Assembly (NCBI GenBank): GCA_031359995.1 | Contig: JANMAT010000030.1 | Location: forward strand, 1 to 27,567 | DNA: 27,567 bases | Source: JANMAT01 sp031359995 | GTDB lineage: Bacteria > Actinomycetota > Acidimicrobiia > Acidimicrobiales > Ilumatobacteraceae | Direction: 5' to 3' | In this document: positions 6,593 to 16,566 of the stretch, one piece after another | How the letters are laid out: each line of letters opens with the position of its first letter | Numbering within the stretch: the stretch's first letter is position 1 | Translations under genes and position numbers: made by a program | The notes under the pieces: model-generated | Told to the model about the DNA's origin: nothing | What the model saw: only the letters and a program-made list of their open reading frames with translations | The model's database searches: none

Positions 6593-7561
6593 TCAGGTAC
6601 CGGCGAAACGTCGTGACGGCGGCGCCTCGGCCAGCGTGGCCTCGGCGTCGAGCGCGGCGGCCAGCGTGGTGAGGCCGGCGTCGGAGCCGAGGCCGGTGGC
6701 GGCCAGGCTGCCGCACACCACGCCGAACCGGGCGGCACCGACCGCGTCACGGCCTTGGGCGATGCCGGCCAGCAGGCCGGCGCTGAAGGCGTCGCCGCAG
6801 CCGGTCGTGTCGACCACGGTGACGGCCCGGGCCGGCACGTGGGTCAGGCCGTCGCCGGTGGCCACGAGGCAGCCGTCGCCGCCCAGGGTCACCGCCACCA
6901 CGCCCACGCCGTCGTCGAGGGCGCGTCGGGCGGCGACCGCGGGGTCGTCGACGCCGTACAGGTGGCAGAGCTGCTCCTCGTTCGGCGCGAGCCAGTCGAC
7001 GAGCGGGAACAGCGGGCGCAGCACGTCGGCGAAGCGGCCGGCGTCGCCGCCCAGGATGTCCATGCTGACGCGGCAGCCCCGCGCCCGCAGCGCGGTCGCC
7101 AACGCCAGCGCCTCGTCGCGCAGGAAGGGGCCCGTGCGGTCGAGGCCGCCGAGGTGCACCAGCGGCGCGCCGTCGAACACGGACGGATCGATGGCGTCGG
7201 CCCGCAACCGGTTGTTGGCCCCCACCACGTGCAGCGCCGGGCGCTCACCGTTGGGCCGGATGGGCAGCATGGTGGCCGAGGTCTGCACCTCGGCGGTGCG
7301 CTGCACGTGGCTGGTGTCCACACCGTGGCGCTGCATCACGGCGATCAGGAAGTCACCGACCTCGTCGGTGCCGATGCAGCCGACGGTGGCCACCCGGTAG
7401 CCGAACCGGGCCAGGTCGACGGCCGTGGCCGCGGCGGTACCCGCCGCGGTGATGCGGATCTCGTCGAGGCGGGCCCCACCCTGGCCGGCCGGGATCTCGG
7501 TGACCGGCCGACCGAGGATGTCGAGGATGTGGGCGCCGAGGCAGACGACCTGGAACGTCAC
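6593..7561 (-). CDS. PfkB-family carbohydrate (ribokinase-like) kinase
   Basis: A 322-residue ribokinase-fold kinase that phosphorylates a sugar, nucleoside or related alcohol with ATP; the substrate is not identifiable. The N-terminal VVCLGAHILDILG strand and AAGTAAATAVDLARFG (in place of the usual GGxxxNxAxxLARLG) mark the substrate side. The C-terminal DTTGCGDAFSAGLLAG is PfkB signature 2, with the anion-hole glycines and catalytic Asp. PNEEQL is the usual mid-domain motif. The GTG start at 7561 overlaps the TGA of the aminotransferase by 4 bp (GTGA), implying translational coupling; longer frames would run into the upstream gene. It is the last gene of the importer operon, so its substrate probably derives from the imported compound. 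Confidence 0.85.
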   Translation of the reverse strand: MTFQVVCLGAHILDILGRPVTEIPAGQGGARLDEIRITAAGTAAATAVDLARFGYRVATVGCIGTDEVGDFLIAVMQRHGVDTSHVQRTAEVQTSATMLPIRPNGERPALHVVGANNRLRADAIDPSVFDGAPLVHLGGLDRTGPFLRDEALALATALRARGCRVSMDILGGDAGRFADVLRPLFPLVDWLAPNEEQLCHLYGVDDPAVAARRALDDGVGVVAVTLGGDGCLVATGDGLTHVPARAVTVVDTTGCGDAFSAGLLAGIAQGRDAVGAARFGVVCGSLAATGLGSDAGLTTLAAALDAEATLAEAPPSRRFAGT

Positions 7562-8802
7562 GACGCCCCGAACTGCGAGCGCACCGCGGCGAAGGCCTCG
7601 TCGGTGGCCACCAGCGCCTGATCGATGTCGTCGTCGGTGTGAGCGGTGGAGAGGAACCAGTTGTGCCACGGGTGCAGGTACACGCCGCGCTGGGCGGCGC
7701 GGCCGGTGAAGGTGTTGGCCATGGCGAAGTCGGTGTCGCCGGCGAAGGTGAGCAACGGCATCTGCACCGGCCCAGTCTGGTTGATCATGAGGCCGTGCGA
7801 GCGGGCTTGGGCGGCCAGCCCGTCGCGCAGGCGCTGGCCGGCGTGCTCCATGGTGGCCACACCGCCGCGCACCAGTTCGTCGAGGGTGGCCAACGACGCC
7901 GCCATGGACACGGCCGAGAACCAGAACGAGCCGGTCACGTAGATCTTCGACGCGCCGTCACGGAAGCGGTCGTTGCCGAGCGTGGCCGCCAGCGCGTAGC
8001 CGTTGGCGATGGCCTTGCTCCACGCGCTCAGGTCGGGCTCCACGCCCACGGTGGCCCAGCTGTGATCGTGGGCCAGACGGAACCCGCAGCGCACGTCGTC
8101 GAGGATGAGGGCGGCGCCGGTGTCGTCGCACACCTTGCGCAGGTGGCGCGCGAACGCCGGGTCGACCAACTCCTGGTCGAAGCGGGCGTCGTGCTTGAAC
8201 GGCGACACCACGATGCCGGCCAGGTCGTCGGCGACACCCTCGAGCGCGGCGTCGACCGACGCGATGTCGTTGTACGTGTAGCGCTTCAGGTGGGCGCGGT
8301 CTTCCGGCACGGTGCCTTTGGGGTTCGGGGTGCACCACGGCGCCGCACCGTGGTATGCACCGCGCGCCACCAGGATCTTGCGCTTGCCGGTGGTGGCGCG
8401 GGCCACGGTGACGCACGTGGTGGTGGCGTCGGTGCCGTTCTTCTGGAAGATGGCCCAGTCGGCGTGCGACACGGTGCCCACCAGCTTCTCGGCCAGTTCC
8501 ACGGCGTGGTGCGACGGACCGTTCTGGCAGTCGGCCGCGGCCAGCTGCGCCTGCACGGCCGCTTCGACCGCGGGGTGCTTGTGCCCGAGGATGATCGGGC
8601 CGTAGCTGCACATGAAGTCGATGTACTCGTTGCCGTCGATGTCCCACACGTGGCAGCCCTGGCCCCGCTCCATGAACTGGGGGAAGCCCTCGGGCAGCGA
8701 GTTGGCGCTCTGGTGCCCGTACATGCCGTTCGGGATGACGGTGCGGGCGCGCTGGCGCCACGTGGCATCGATGGCGAGGGGGTGGGAGTCGAGAGTGGTC
8801 AT
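7558..8802 (-). CDS. Class III PLP-dependent aminotransferase, glutamate-1-semialdehyde-aminomutase-like
   Basis: A 414-residue fold-type I aminotransferase. Landmarks are WDIDGNEYIDFMCSYGPIILGH (about 53-74), FQKNGTDATT (119-128, the usual F-x-NSG-T-E-A phosphate-binding site), ALILDDVRCGFR with Asp235 contacting the PLP ring nitrogen, and SAWSKAIANG with Lys263 as the expected Schiff-base lysine. These resemble glutamate-1-semialdehyde aminomutase-type enzymes. The context (ABC importer upstream, PfkB kinase downstream, no tetrapyrrole genes) argues for a catabolic transaminase rather than a true HemL. The start ATG has an AAGG ribosome site; 33 bases separate it from the upstream ATPase. 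It transfers an amino group between an unknown amine and a keto acid in the cytoplasm. Confidence 0.85.
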   Translation of the reverse strand: MTTLDSHPLAIDATWRQRARTVIPNGMYGHQSANSLPEGFPQFMERGQGCHVWDIDGNEYIDFMCSYGPIILGHKHPAVEAAVQAQLAAADCQNGPSHHAVELAEKLVGTVSHADWAIFQKNGTDATTTCVTVARATTGKRKILVARGAYHGAAPWCTPNPKGTVPEDRAHLKRYTYNDIASVDAALEGVADDLAGIVVSPFKHDARFDQELVDPAFARHLRKVCDDTGAALILDDVRCGFRLAHDHSWATVGVEPDLSAWSKAIANGYALAATLGNDRFRDGASKIYVTGSFWFSAVSMAASLATLDELVRGGVATMEHAGQRLRDGLAAQARSHGLMINQTGPVQMPLLTFAGDTDFAMANTFTGRAAQRGVYLHPWHNWFLSTAHTDDDIDQALVATDEAFAAVRSQFGAS

Positions 8803-8835
8803 GGCATCAACCTTGTCGCTGGGGATGGCACTGGG

Positions 8836-9848
8836 TCAGGAACGGCGGGACAACACGTTCATCTCCTCGGGGTAGTGGCAGGCCACGAGGTGGCCACCAC
8901 CCCCACCGAGCGGCGGCTCTTCGGCGGCGCACCGCTCGGTCGCCTTCCAGCAGCGGGTGCGGAACCGGCACCCTGACGGTGGGTTGACCGGGCTGGGCAC
9001 GTCACCGGTGAGCACGATGCGCTCGCGGTGGCGTTCGATGCGGGGATCGGGCACCGGCGCGGCGGCCAGCAGGGCCTGGGTGTAGGGGTGCGAGGAACGC
9101 TCGTACACGTCGGCGTTCGTGCCCATCTCGACGATCTTGCCGAGGTACATGACCGCGACCCGATCGCTGATGTGGCGGACCACGGAGAGGTCGTGGGCGA
9201 TGAGCAGGTAGGCCAGGCCCATCTCGTCACGGAGGCGTTGGAGGAGACGGACGATCTCGGCCTGGATGCTCACGTCGAGGGCCGACACGGGTTCGTCGAG
9301 GGCCACCAGTTCGGGCTGCAGCGCGAGGGCCCGGGCGATGCCGATGCGCTGGCGTTGACCGCCGGAGAACTGATGGGGGAAGCGGTCGAGATCTTCCGGA
9401 CGCAGCTGCACCTGACGCGCCAGCGCGTTCACCGCGTCGTCGACCTCGGTGCCCGAGCGCCCGTGCACGACCAACGGCTCGCCGATGATCTCCCGCACGC
9501 GCTGGCGGGGGTTCAGCGAGGCCTGCGGGTCCTGGAACACCATCTGGAACCGGCGCCGCAGCGGCTGGATCTGCTTGTAGTCGAGACCGGCGAGCTCATG
9601 ACCGTCGAACCGCACCGACCCCGAGGTCGGCTCCACGATGCGCACGACGCACCGTGCGGTGGTGCTCTTTCCGCAGCCCGACTCGCCCACGATGCTGAGC
9701 GTCTCGCCCCGCATCACGTCGAACGACACCCCGGCCACCGCCTGCACGACGCCGGAGCGCGAACCACCGAGCCGACTGCGCTGGGCGTAGCTCTTCACGA
9801 GGTCGCGCACCTGCAGCAGCGGTGTCTCGCCGCTCGGTGCTGACGTGC

Positions 9849-9852
<4 letters not shown>
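8836..9852 (-). CDS. Peptide-type ABC importer ATPase (DppF/OppF family)
   Basis: A 338-residue nucleotide-binding subunit. Walker A GESGCGKS is at about 56-63, followed by a VFQDPQASLNPR Q-loop, signature FSGGQRQR, Walker B LVALDEP, D-loop SALD and switch HDLSVVRH. The C-terminal oligopeptide-transporter extension (NPPSGCRFRTRC...RC...ACH) has four spaced cysteines, as seen in many Dpp/Opp ATPases, where a metal or Fe-S site has been proposed. The GTG start overlaps the stop of the partner ATPase by 4 bp. It pairs with the other ATPase to energise import. Confidence 0.93.
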
Positions 9853-10834
<982 letters not shown>

Positions 10835-10838
<4 letters not shown>

Positions 10839-11704
10839 CGCGTGGCGGCCCGGGTGTCGTAGAGGTCGCGCAACCCGTCGCCCAGGAAGTTGAAGCCGAG
10901 CACGACCGTGAGCATGGCCAGGCCCGGCGCCACCGCGATCCACCACTGGTAGAAGTCCTTGGCGCCTTCGGTGATCATGGCGCCCCACTCGGGCGACGGG
11001 GGCACGGCACCGAGGCCGAGGAAGCTGAGCGAGGCGGTGAGGATGACCACCTGCCCGAAGTCCATCGTGGCGTTCACCAGCACCGGCGTGAACGCCAGGG
11101 GCAGCACGTGCTTGCGGAGCACACGCGACCGGCTGGCGCCGATGGTGACGGCCGCCTCGATGTGCTCCCGGCTCTTGATCGACAGCACCTGGGCCCGCAC
11201 GAGCCGGGCGTAGATCGGCCACCAGACGAGCACGATGGCGTAGAACGAGTTGCGCAGTCCGGGCCCGAGCGCTGCCGCCACCGCCATGGCGAGGAAGATG
11301 GGCGGAAACGCCATCACCACGTCGGCGGCCCGCATGATGACGGCGTCGAGCCAACCGCCGCGGTAGCCGGCGATGGCGCCGAGCAGGGTGCCGATGCCCA
11401 CGGCCACGATGATGACGGCGACGGAGATGGGTAGCGACTGGCGGGCACCGAACAGCACGCGGGTGAACACGTCGCGCCCGAGCGTGTCGGTGCCCAGCCA
11501 GTGCGACGCGCTGGGCGAGAGCAGCCGCTTGCCGCTGCTGGCCAGCACGTCGTGCGGTGCCCACCACTGCACGGTGAGGATCACGATCAGCCAGAACAGG
11601 GCGACGATGATGCCGAACGCGATCTGGGGTCGGCGGGCGTGCTTGGCCGTGCGCCGCACGAGCGACGCATGGCGGCGGGGGAGCACGAGCTCGGCGACGC
11701 TCAC
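10835..11704 (-). CDS. Peptide-type ABC importer permease (DppC/OppC family)
   Basis: A 289-residue inner-membrane subunit. It has an N-terminal transmembrane helix (about 27-47), a LGTDTLGRDVFTRVLFGARQSL segment typical of DppC, several hydrophobic helices, and the cytoplasmic EAA loop EHIEAAVTIGASRSRVLRKHVLP, which couples to the ATPases. The start is a GTG overlapping the DppB-type stop by 4 bp (GTGA at 11704-11701); the longer open frame upstream is out-of-frame DppB coding sequence. Confidence 0.92.
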
Positions 11705-12714
11705 GACAGCCGGATCTTCGGGTCGGCCACCGCGTAGAGCACGTCGGTGACGAGGTTGATGAGCAGGAAGACGGCCCCGCCGAAGATGCACACGCCGTTG
11801 ATGGCCGGATAGTCGAGGTTGCGTGCGGCGGTGACGGCGTACGAGCCGATGCCGTTCCACGAGAAGATGGTCTCGGTGAGCACGGCGCTCGTCAGCAGGG
11901 TGGCGAACGAGTAGCCGAGGATCGTCAGGACCGGCAGCAGGGCGTTGCGCAGCACGTGGCTGCGCAGCACCTGACGCTCCTTCAGACCCTTCGCCCGGGC
12001 GGTGCGCACGTAGTCGGCATACAACTCGTCGAGCATGGCTGCCCGCACCAGCCGGGACACGACGCCCATCATCGTCCATCCGAGCACGAAGCCGGGCAGG
12101 AGGAGGCGCACCAACGACTGGCGGAACAGGGTGAAGTCACCGGCCAACAGCGAGTCGATCGTGTAGAACCCGGTGTGGTCGGGCGGGGCGCTGGTGCGGG
12201 CCGGCAGGCGGCCCGGACCGGGGAACCAGCCGAGCTTGGCGTAGAGCAGGAACAGCAGCACGAGACCGGTCCAGAACACCGGCAGCGACGACCCGAGCAG
12301 CGAGAAGAACCGGCTGATGTGGTCGACCGGTTTGTCCTTGCGCGCCGCCGCGACGACGCCGAGGAGCACGCCGCCGCCACCGCCCAGGATCATGGCCGCC
12401 AGCGCCAGTTCGGCGGTGGCGGGCAGGCGGTCGCGCAGGTCGCTGACGACGCTCTTCTTGGTGCGGAACGACGTGCCCATGTCGCCCTTGGTCAGGTTCT
12501 TCAGATAGGTCACGTACTGCTGGCCGACGCTGCCGTCGAGACCCCAGCGCCGCTTGGCGGCGTCCACGATCTGCTCGTTGCCGAGGGCGCGTTCACCGAC
12601 GATGGAGACCAGCGGGTCGGAGGGGATGAGACGGGAGATGGCGAACGCGATGCTGACGATGCCGAGCAGCAGCAAGGGCATCGCCAGCACGCGCTTGGCG
12701 ACGAAACGTCCCAT
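11701..12714 (-). CDS. Peptide-type ABC importer permease (DppB/OppB family)
   Basis: A 337-residue permease. It starts with the classic DppB N-terminus (FVAKRVLAMPLLLLGIVSIAFAISRLIPSDPL), has an EAA loop DYVRTARAKGLKERQVLRSHVLRNALLP, and ends with a helix and VADPKIRLS. ATG 12714 has only a weak ribosome site (GGTGAG very close to the start). It is separated from the upstream binding-protein gene by 65 bases holding a strong hairpin, which may lower its expression relative to the binding protein. Confidence 0.93.
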   Translation of the reverse strand: MGRFVAKRVLAMPLLLLGIVSIAFAISRLIPSDPLVSIVGERALGNEQIVDAAKRRWGLDGSVGQQYVTYLKNLTKGDMGTSFRTKKSVVSDLRDRLPATAELALAAMILGGGGGVLLGVVAAARKDKPVDHISRFFSLLGSSLPVFWTGLVLLFLLYAKLGWFPGPGRLPARTSAPPDHTGFYTIDSLLAGDFTLFRQSLVRLLLPGFVLGWTMMGVVSRLVRAAMLDELYADYVRTARAKGLKERQVLRSHVLRNALLPVLTILGYSFATLLTSAVLTETIFSWNGIGSYAVTAARNLDYPAINGVCIFGGAVFLLINLVTDVLYAVADPKIRLS

Positions 12715-12723
12715 GGCTCACCG

Positions 12724-12757
12724 CGGGAGGGTCGACGGCGGGCCGCCGACCCTCCCG
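12724..12757 (-). terminator. Intercistronic hairpin between binding-protein and permease genes
   Basis: Arms of 16 bases (CGGGAGGGTCGACGGC / GCCGCCGACCCTCCCG) pair with a single mismatch around a tiny loop. It lies 22 bases after the binding-protein stop and 10 before the permease start. It may act as a partial terminator or 3'-end stabiliser, a common arrangement for keeping binding protein in excess over the membrane subunits. There is no T-tract. Confidence 0.6.
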
Positions 12758-12779
12758 CACTGCGGATGAGGCTGGTCGC

Positions 12780-14519
12780 TCACTTCAGACCGAGCTGCGC
12801 CACTTCGAGGTTGCAGCACGCGCTGTAGTGCATGTTGGTGACGTCGCCGGCGTAGGCCAGCACGAGCTGTGGGTTGACCATCGGCAGGATGACGAGATCG
12901 TCCATCATCGCCTGACCGAGCTGCGTGTACAGCTTGGTCTTGGCGTCACCGCTGGCCGCCTGGGCCTTGGTGAGCAGGTCGCCTTCAGCGGGGTTGATGA
13001 TCGGTGCGCCCGCCTTGCCGCCGCCGGCCCGACCGGCCCACGAGGAGCCTTCGGTCATGCCGAAGTACTGCACGTACTGGCTGGAGTCGGTGTGGTCGGG
13101 GGCGAAGTACACCGCGGTGACCGGGATGCCCTGGGCCTTGATGGTGTCGCTCCACTGCGGGAACTCGACCGGCTGCAGCTTCAACTCGACCTTGATCTTC
13201 TTCAGGTCCTGCTGCACCTTCTGCATCATCACGTCGAAGTCGACGCCGTAGACGTTGACCTTCGGGTAGATGGCGTCGAGGGTGAAGCCCGCCTCCTTGC
13301 CGGCGTCCTTCATCAGCTGCGCGGCCTTGGTCAGGTCCTGCTTGGGCACCGCGAGATCCTTGGCGCCCTGGAACCCGTTCGGGATCGGTGAGGCCTGGGC
13401 CTTGCCGTTGCCCGACACGGTGGCGTCGATCATGCCGGTGTAGTCGATGGCGAGCTTCATCGCCTCGCGGACCTTGGCGTCCTTCATGTCGGCCGCACCG
13501 GTCGCGCCGGGGCTGAGCGCGATGTAGATGTAGTTGTAGGAGTCGACGATCTTCGACGCCACCTTGTCGGATCCCTTCAGCTCGCCGAGCGAGTTGAAGC
13601 TGATCTGCATGGCGATGTCGACGTCACCCTGCTGCAGCTGCTGCAGCTGGGCCGAGGAGTCCTTGACCTGCTTCACGGTGACCTTGGGGAACACGGGCTT
13701 GGTGCCCCAGTACTTCTCGTTGCGCTTGAGCACGAGCTTGTCCCCCTCGGCGTAGGACTCGATCTCGTACGGACCGGAGCCGAGCGAGGCGCCCTTCTGG
13801 AAGAACGCCTCGGCGGTGTCGGCGTCGGCACCGGGCCCGTTCTGAGCCTTGGCCTGGTCGGTGGCGGCCTTGGAGTTGGTGATGCCCAGGTAGCTGGCGC
13901 TGACGATGGGAAGGAACGCCGAGTTGGAGGCCTTGAACTTCACGACGACCGTGGTGGTGTCGGGGGCGGTGATGGCGTCGAGGCCGTCCATCATGTAGGA
14001 GGCCGATCCCTTCACGTTGGCCAAGCGCTCCCAGGACCACTTCACGTCGGCCGAGGTGACGGGCGTGCCGTCAGCGAACTTGGCGTTCTTGTCGAGGGTG
14101 AACGTGAACAGGGTGTTGTCGGCGTTGGCCTCCCACTTGGTGGCCAGGCGCGGCACCTGCTTGCTCGGGTCGTTCACGTCGAGTCCGATGAGCGTCTCGT
14201 AGGTCGCGGTGAGGAAGATCTGGCACGTGTCGCAGTAGGAGCGGGCCGGATCGAGCGAGTTGATGTCCATGTCGCGGGCGATCACGAGCTCGCGCGCCGC
14301 TTTGCCGGCGGCCGCGGTGGTGGCGGTGGTCCCGGCGGTGGCGCTGGTGCTCGCACCGGACCCCGCCGTGGTGGTGGCACCGGCGGCGGCGGTGGTGCCG
14401 CTGGAACCCTTCGAGCTGCTGCCGCAGGCGGCGAGCACGAGCGCCGCGGTGGCGGCACCGACGAGCAGACGGTGGCGCCCCCGGCTGGTGCGCAGGGTCC
14501 GGTCCATCGTGGATGGCAT
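12780..14519 (-). CDS. Peptide-type ABC importer substrate-binding lipoprotein (SBP family 5)
   Basis: A 579-residue extracytoplasmic receptor. The N-terminus has basic residues, a hydrophobic stretch and lipobox LAAC (Cys32), predicting a lipoprotein, then a low-complexity Gly/Ser/Thr/Ala tether (to about 85). The SBP_bac_5 domain begins near LVIARDMDINSLDPA and includes LATKWEANADNTLFTFTLDKNAKFADGTPVTSADVKWSWER, the family hallmark, and later VREAMKLAIDY. Its ligand (peptide, amino compound or other) cannot be read from the sequence. It is the first gene of the seven-gene unit. The start ATG has GGGAG about 9 bases upstream; a second ATG four codons later is possible. Confidence 0.92.
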   Translation of the reverse strand: MPSTMDRTLRTSRGRHRLLVGAATAALVLAACGSSSKGSSGTTAAAGATTTAGSGASTSATAGTTATTAAAGKAARELVIARDMDINSLDPARSYCDTCQIFLTATYETLIGLDVNDPSKQVPRLATKWEANADNTLFTFTLDKNAKFADGTPVTSADVKWSWERLANVKGSASYMMDGLDAITAPDTTTVVVKFKASNSAFLPIVSASYLGITNSKAATDQAKAQNGPGADADTAEAFFQKGASLGSGPYEIESYAEGDKLVLKRNEKYWGTKPVFPKVTVKQVKDSSAQLQQLQQGDVDIAMQISFNSLGELKGSDKVASKIVDSYNYIYIALSPGATGAADMKDAKVREAMKLAIDYTGMIDATVSGNGKAQASPIPNGFQGAKDLAVPKQDLTKAAQLMKDAGKEAGFTLDAIYPKVNVYGVDFDVMMQKVQQDLKKIKVELKLQPVEFPQWSDTIKAQGIPVTAVYFAPDHTDSSQYVQYFGMTEGSSWAGRAGGGKAGAPIINPAEGDLLTKAQAASGDAKTKLYTQLGQAMMDDLVILPMVNPQLVLAYAGDVTNMHYSACCNLEVAQLGLK

Positions 14520-14545
14520 GTGTTGTCTCCCTCTCCCCCGAGAAG

Positions 14546-14610
14546 TCCGACACCGATTGTCGATACCGGACGTCCGTCTTAGTATCAGATCCCGACGGTG
14601 ACGCCGTCAA
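14546..14610. promoter_or_regulatory. Overlapping divergent promoters with palindromic operator candidates
   Basis: Plus strand: TTGTCG (14557-14562), 17 bases, TAGTAT (14580-14585), pointing to the TetR gene. Minus strand: TTGACG (14610-14605), 18 bases, GATACT (14586-14581), pointing to the importer operon. The two -10 elements overlap. Palindromes sit around them: CGGACGTCCG (14567-14576), CGACA-N5-TGTCG (14548-14562) and GACGG-N5-CCGTC (14594-14608). One repressor dimer could therefore control both directions. Confidence 0.55.
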
Positions 14611-14663
14611 TGGATGACGGGAACCTGGCCTCAGGGCGGCAACCGGCGGATCGGAGAGTGGTC

Positions 14664-15278
14664 GTGGCGAAGCGCGCCAACCATGAGGAGCGGCGGATGA
14701 CGGTGCTGACCGCCACGTGGCGCGTCATCGTCCGCAACGGCATCGAGGGCACCACGATCCGCGAGATCGCCCGTGAGGCCGACTGTTCGGTGGGGTCGCT
14801 GTCGCACTACTTCAGCAGCAAGGACGACATCCTGCGCTGCGCCCTCGAGGTGGCCGACAGCCATGTGGCCGAGCGCATCAAGAGGATCGCCGCCGAGCTG
14901 CCGCCGGGCCCGGCCCTGCGCGAAGCACTGGCCCAGGCGCTGCCCCTGGACGAGGAGAGGGCGCTCGAGCTCACTCTCGACGTGAACTTCTGGGCCCGCG
15001 CCCTCAACCACCGTCCCCTCCGCGCCCTCCAGCACCTCGACCACGACCGCTGGCGGGACGTGGTCGTCGACCTCGTCGAGCGCTGCCTCGCCGACGGGGT
15101 GTTCACCGCCGGCGACCCGGTCGGCCGGGTCGCCGGGGACATCGCCGATGTCCTCGTCGCCTTCGTCGACGGCATCGGGCTCCAGGCCCTGGTGTACCCC
15201 GAGCTCCTGTCCCCCGCCCGCGTGGAGCACCTGCTCGACCGGCAGCTGGCCGCGCTCGGTCTCCCCCTCGCACCCTGA
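14664..15278 (+). CDS. TetR/AcrR family transcriptional regulator
   Basis: A 204-residue one-component regulator. The N-terminal helix-turn-helix includes LTATWRVIVRNGIEGTTIREIAREADCSVGSLSHYFSSKDDIL, with the usual G-x-T-T-x-x-x-I-A recognition pattern and YF-x-x-K-x-x-L end. The remaining all-helical domain would bind an effector and dimerise. I prefer GTG 14664 (MAKRANHEER), with GGAG 7 bases upstream; GTG 14658 is also possible, and the still longer frame would start inside the promoter. It is divergent from the importer operon, with overlapping promoters, so it is likely to repress that operon and itself. The inducer may be the imported compound. Confidence 0.88.
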   Translation: MAKRANHEERRMTVLTATWRVIVRNGIEGTTIREIAREADCSVGSLSHYFSSKDDILRCALEVADSHVAERIKRIAAELPPGPALREALAQALPLDEERALELTLDVNFWARALNHRPLRALQHLDHDRWRDVVVDLVERCLADGVFTAGDPVGRVAGDIADVLVAFVDGIGLQALVYPELLSPARVEHLLDRQLAALGLPLAP

Positions 15279-15381
15279 CGGTCGGGCCGGGCCGGTCGCG
15301 GGTGCGGCAAGGGGCAACTGGAGGACAACGGGACCTGGAACTGCGGGTAGCCCACCCCCACCGTCCGTGGCCGGCGACCCA

Positions 15382-15394
15382 TAGGTTCGGGACG
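15382..15394 (+). promoter_or_regulatory. -10 element of a probable leaderless transcript
   Basis: TAGGTT (15382-15387, pattern TANNNT) ends 6 bases before the GTG at 15394, and no Shine-Dalgarno sequence is present. This spacing is the classic actinobacterial arrangement for a leaderless mRNA starting at the GTG itself. Confidence 0.5.
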
Positions 15395-16563
15395 TGGCGG
15401 AACGACGGACGGTGGCGGGCGCGCGCATGCTCGGCCTGGTCGCGCTCGTCGTGTCGGTCGCCGGCTGCTCGAGCGGTCCCTCGGGCGTCGAGGCCTCGGT
15501 GGTGACGCGCTCGCTCGAAGGGCCGACGGCTCTCGCCCCTTCGACGACTCGCCCGGCGGCCGGCGCGTCCGCACCGACCGCCGCCGCGCCGGGTACCACC
15601 GTCCTCGGCGGGCGCTCGTCACCGGTGCCCGTCGGTGCCACCGGCGCCGTCGGCGACGGCTGGGCGATGACCGTCGACGGGTTCGTACCCGATGCCGATC
15701 TCGCCGTGGCCGCCGCCAATTCGTTCAACGACCCGCCCGGGCCGGGCAAGCGGTACGTCCTCGTGAAGGTCACCCTGCGCTACGGCTCTGATGCGGTGGC
15801 CGACAAGGCCACCCCGGTCCTGGTGCGCATCGAGGCGGTGGGCCCGTCGAAGACGAGCTACCGGTCGAGCGACGCCGCCGTCGTGGCTCCCGATGACCTC
15901 GACATCAGCACCGAGGTGTTCAAGGGCGGGGCGCTCACCGGCAACATCGCGTTCGCCGTGAGCGCGACCGACGCCGCCGACCTGCTCGTGTCGGCCTCGG
16001 CCGGCTTCGACGGGGCCGAGCGGTTCTTCGCCACCAACGCCGGGCAGGCATCCCCGTCAGGCGATGTGGTCGGCACGACCACGACCGTGGCCGTCGGCGC
16101 CGCAACAGGTCGCGTGGCGGTGCCCGGTGCGCGGGCCAACCCGCTGCCGCGCCGCACCCCGGGCGCCATCGGCGATGGCTGGCGCCTCACCGTGACCGAC
16201 TACGTGGCCGACGCGGGCGCCGTCATCGCCGCGACGAACTCGTTCAACGAGCCACCGCCGGCGGGAAAGCAGTACGCCATGGTCCGGGTGACGTTGACCT
16301 ACGGCGAGGGCGGCACCGACGACAAGGCCAACCCGCTCGTGATCATCCGTGCCGTGGGTCCGTCGAACACCGCGGTCAACTGGACCGACTCGTTCGTCGT
16401 GGCGCCCGACGCACTGGTCACGACCGACGCCGTCCTGCGCGGGCAGTCGATCACCGGCAACATCGTGTTCGCGGTGACATCGGCCGATGCCGCCCGGTTG
16501 GTCGTGTACGCGTCGGCCGGGTTCGGTAGCGACGACGTGTTCTTCGCCACCGCGCCACGGTGA
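15394..16563 (+). CDS. Lipoprotein with a tandemly duplicated domain (DUF4352-like)
   Basis: 389 residues. A hydrophobic signal (MLGLVALVVSVAGC) ends in lipobox VAGC, predicting lipid attachment outside the membrane. A Ser/Thr/Ala/Pro tether leads to two homologous domains, about 85-215 and 255-389. Each shares GDGW-x2-TV, A-x2-NSFN-[DE]-PP-x-GK-x-Y, V-VTL-x-YG, DKA-x-P, AVGPS, VVAPD, GNI-FAV and SAGF motifs. The size and V-x-V-x(n)-Y pattern resemble DUF4352/telokin-like Ig folds of lipoproteins; function is unknown. It ends 3 bases from the stop of the convergent PDZ gene, last of the MoxR cluster. Confidence 0.75.
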   Translation: MAERRTVAGARMLGLVALVVSVAGCSSGPSGVEASVVTRSLEGPTALAPSTTRPAAGASAPTAAAPGTTVLGGRSSPVPVGATGAVGDGWAMTVDGFVPDADLAVAAANSFNDPPGPGKRYVLVKVTLRYGSDAVADKATPVLVRIEAVGPSKTSYRSSDAAVVAPDDLDISTEVFKGGALTGNIAFAVSATDAADLLVSASAGFDGAERFFATNAGQASPSGDVVGTTTTVAVGAATGRVAVPGARANPLPRRTPGAIGDGWRLTVTDYVADAGAVIAATNSFNEPPPAGKQYAMVRVTLTYGEGGTDDKANPLVIIRAVGPSNTAVNWTDSFVVAPDALVTTDAVLRGQSITGNIVFAVTSADAARLVVYASAGFGSDDVFFATAPR

Positions 16564-16566
16564 GCG

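Noticed and set aside
7558..8802. Aminotransferase as HemL of tetrapyrrole synthesis
   Set aside because: Operon context is an importer and a kinase and no hem genes are near; the family resemblance alone is not specific.
7639..8976. Plus-strand 445-residue open frame over the aminotransferase
   Set aside because: Antisense shadow; the minus strand has intact PLP motifs.
14598..14663. Earlier start for the TetR gene
   Set aside because: Lies immediately downstream of the -10 with no ribosome site; GTG 14664 has GGAG at proper spacing.
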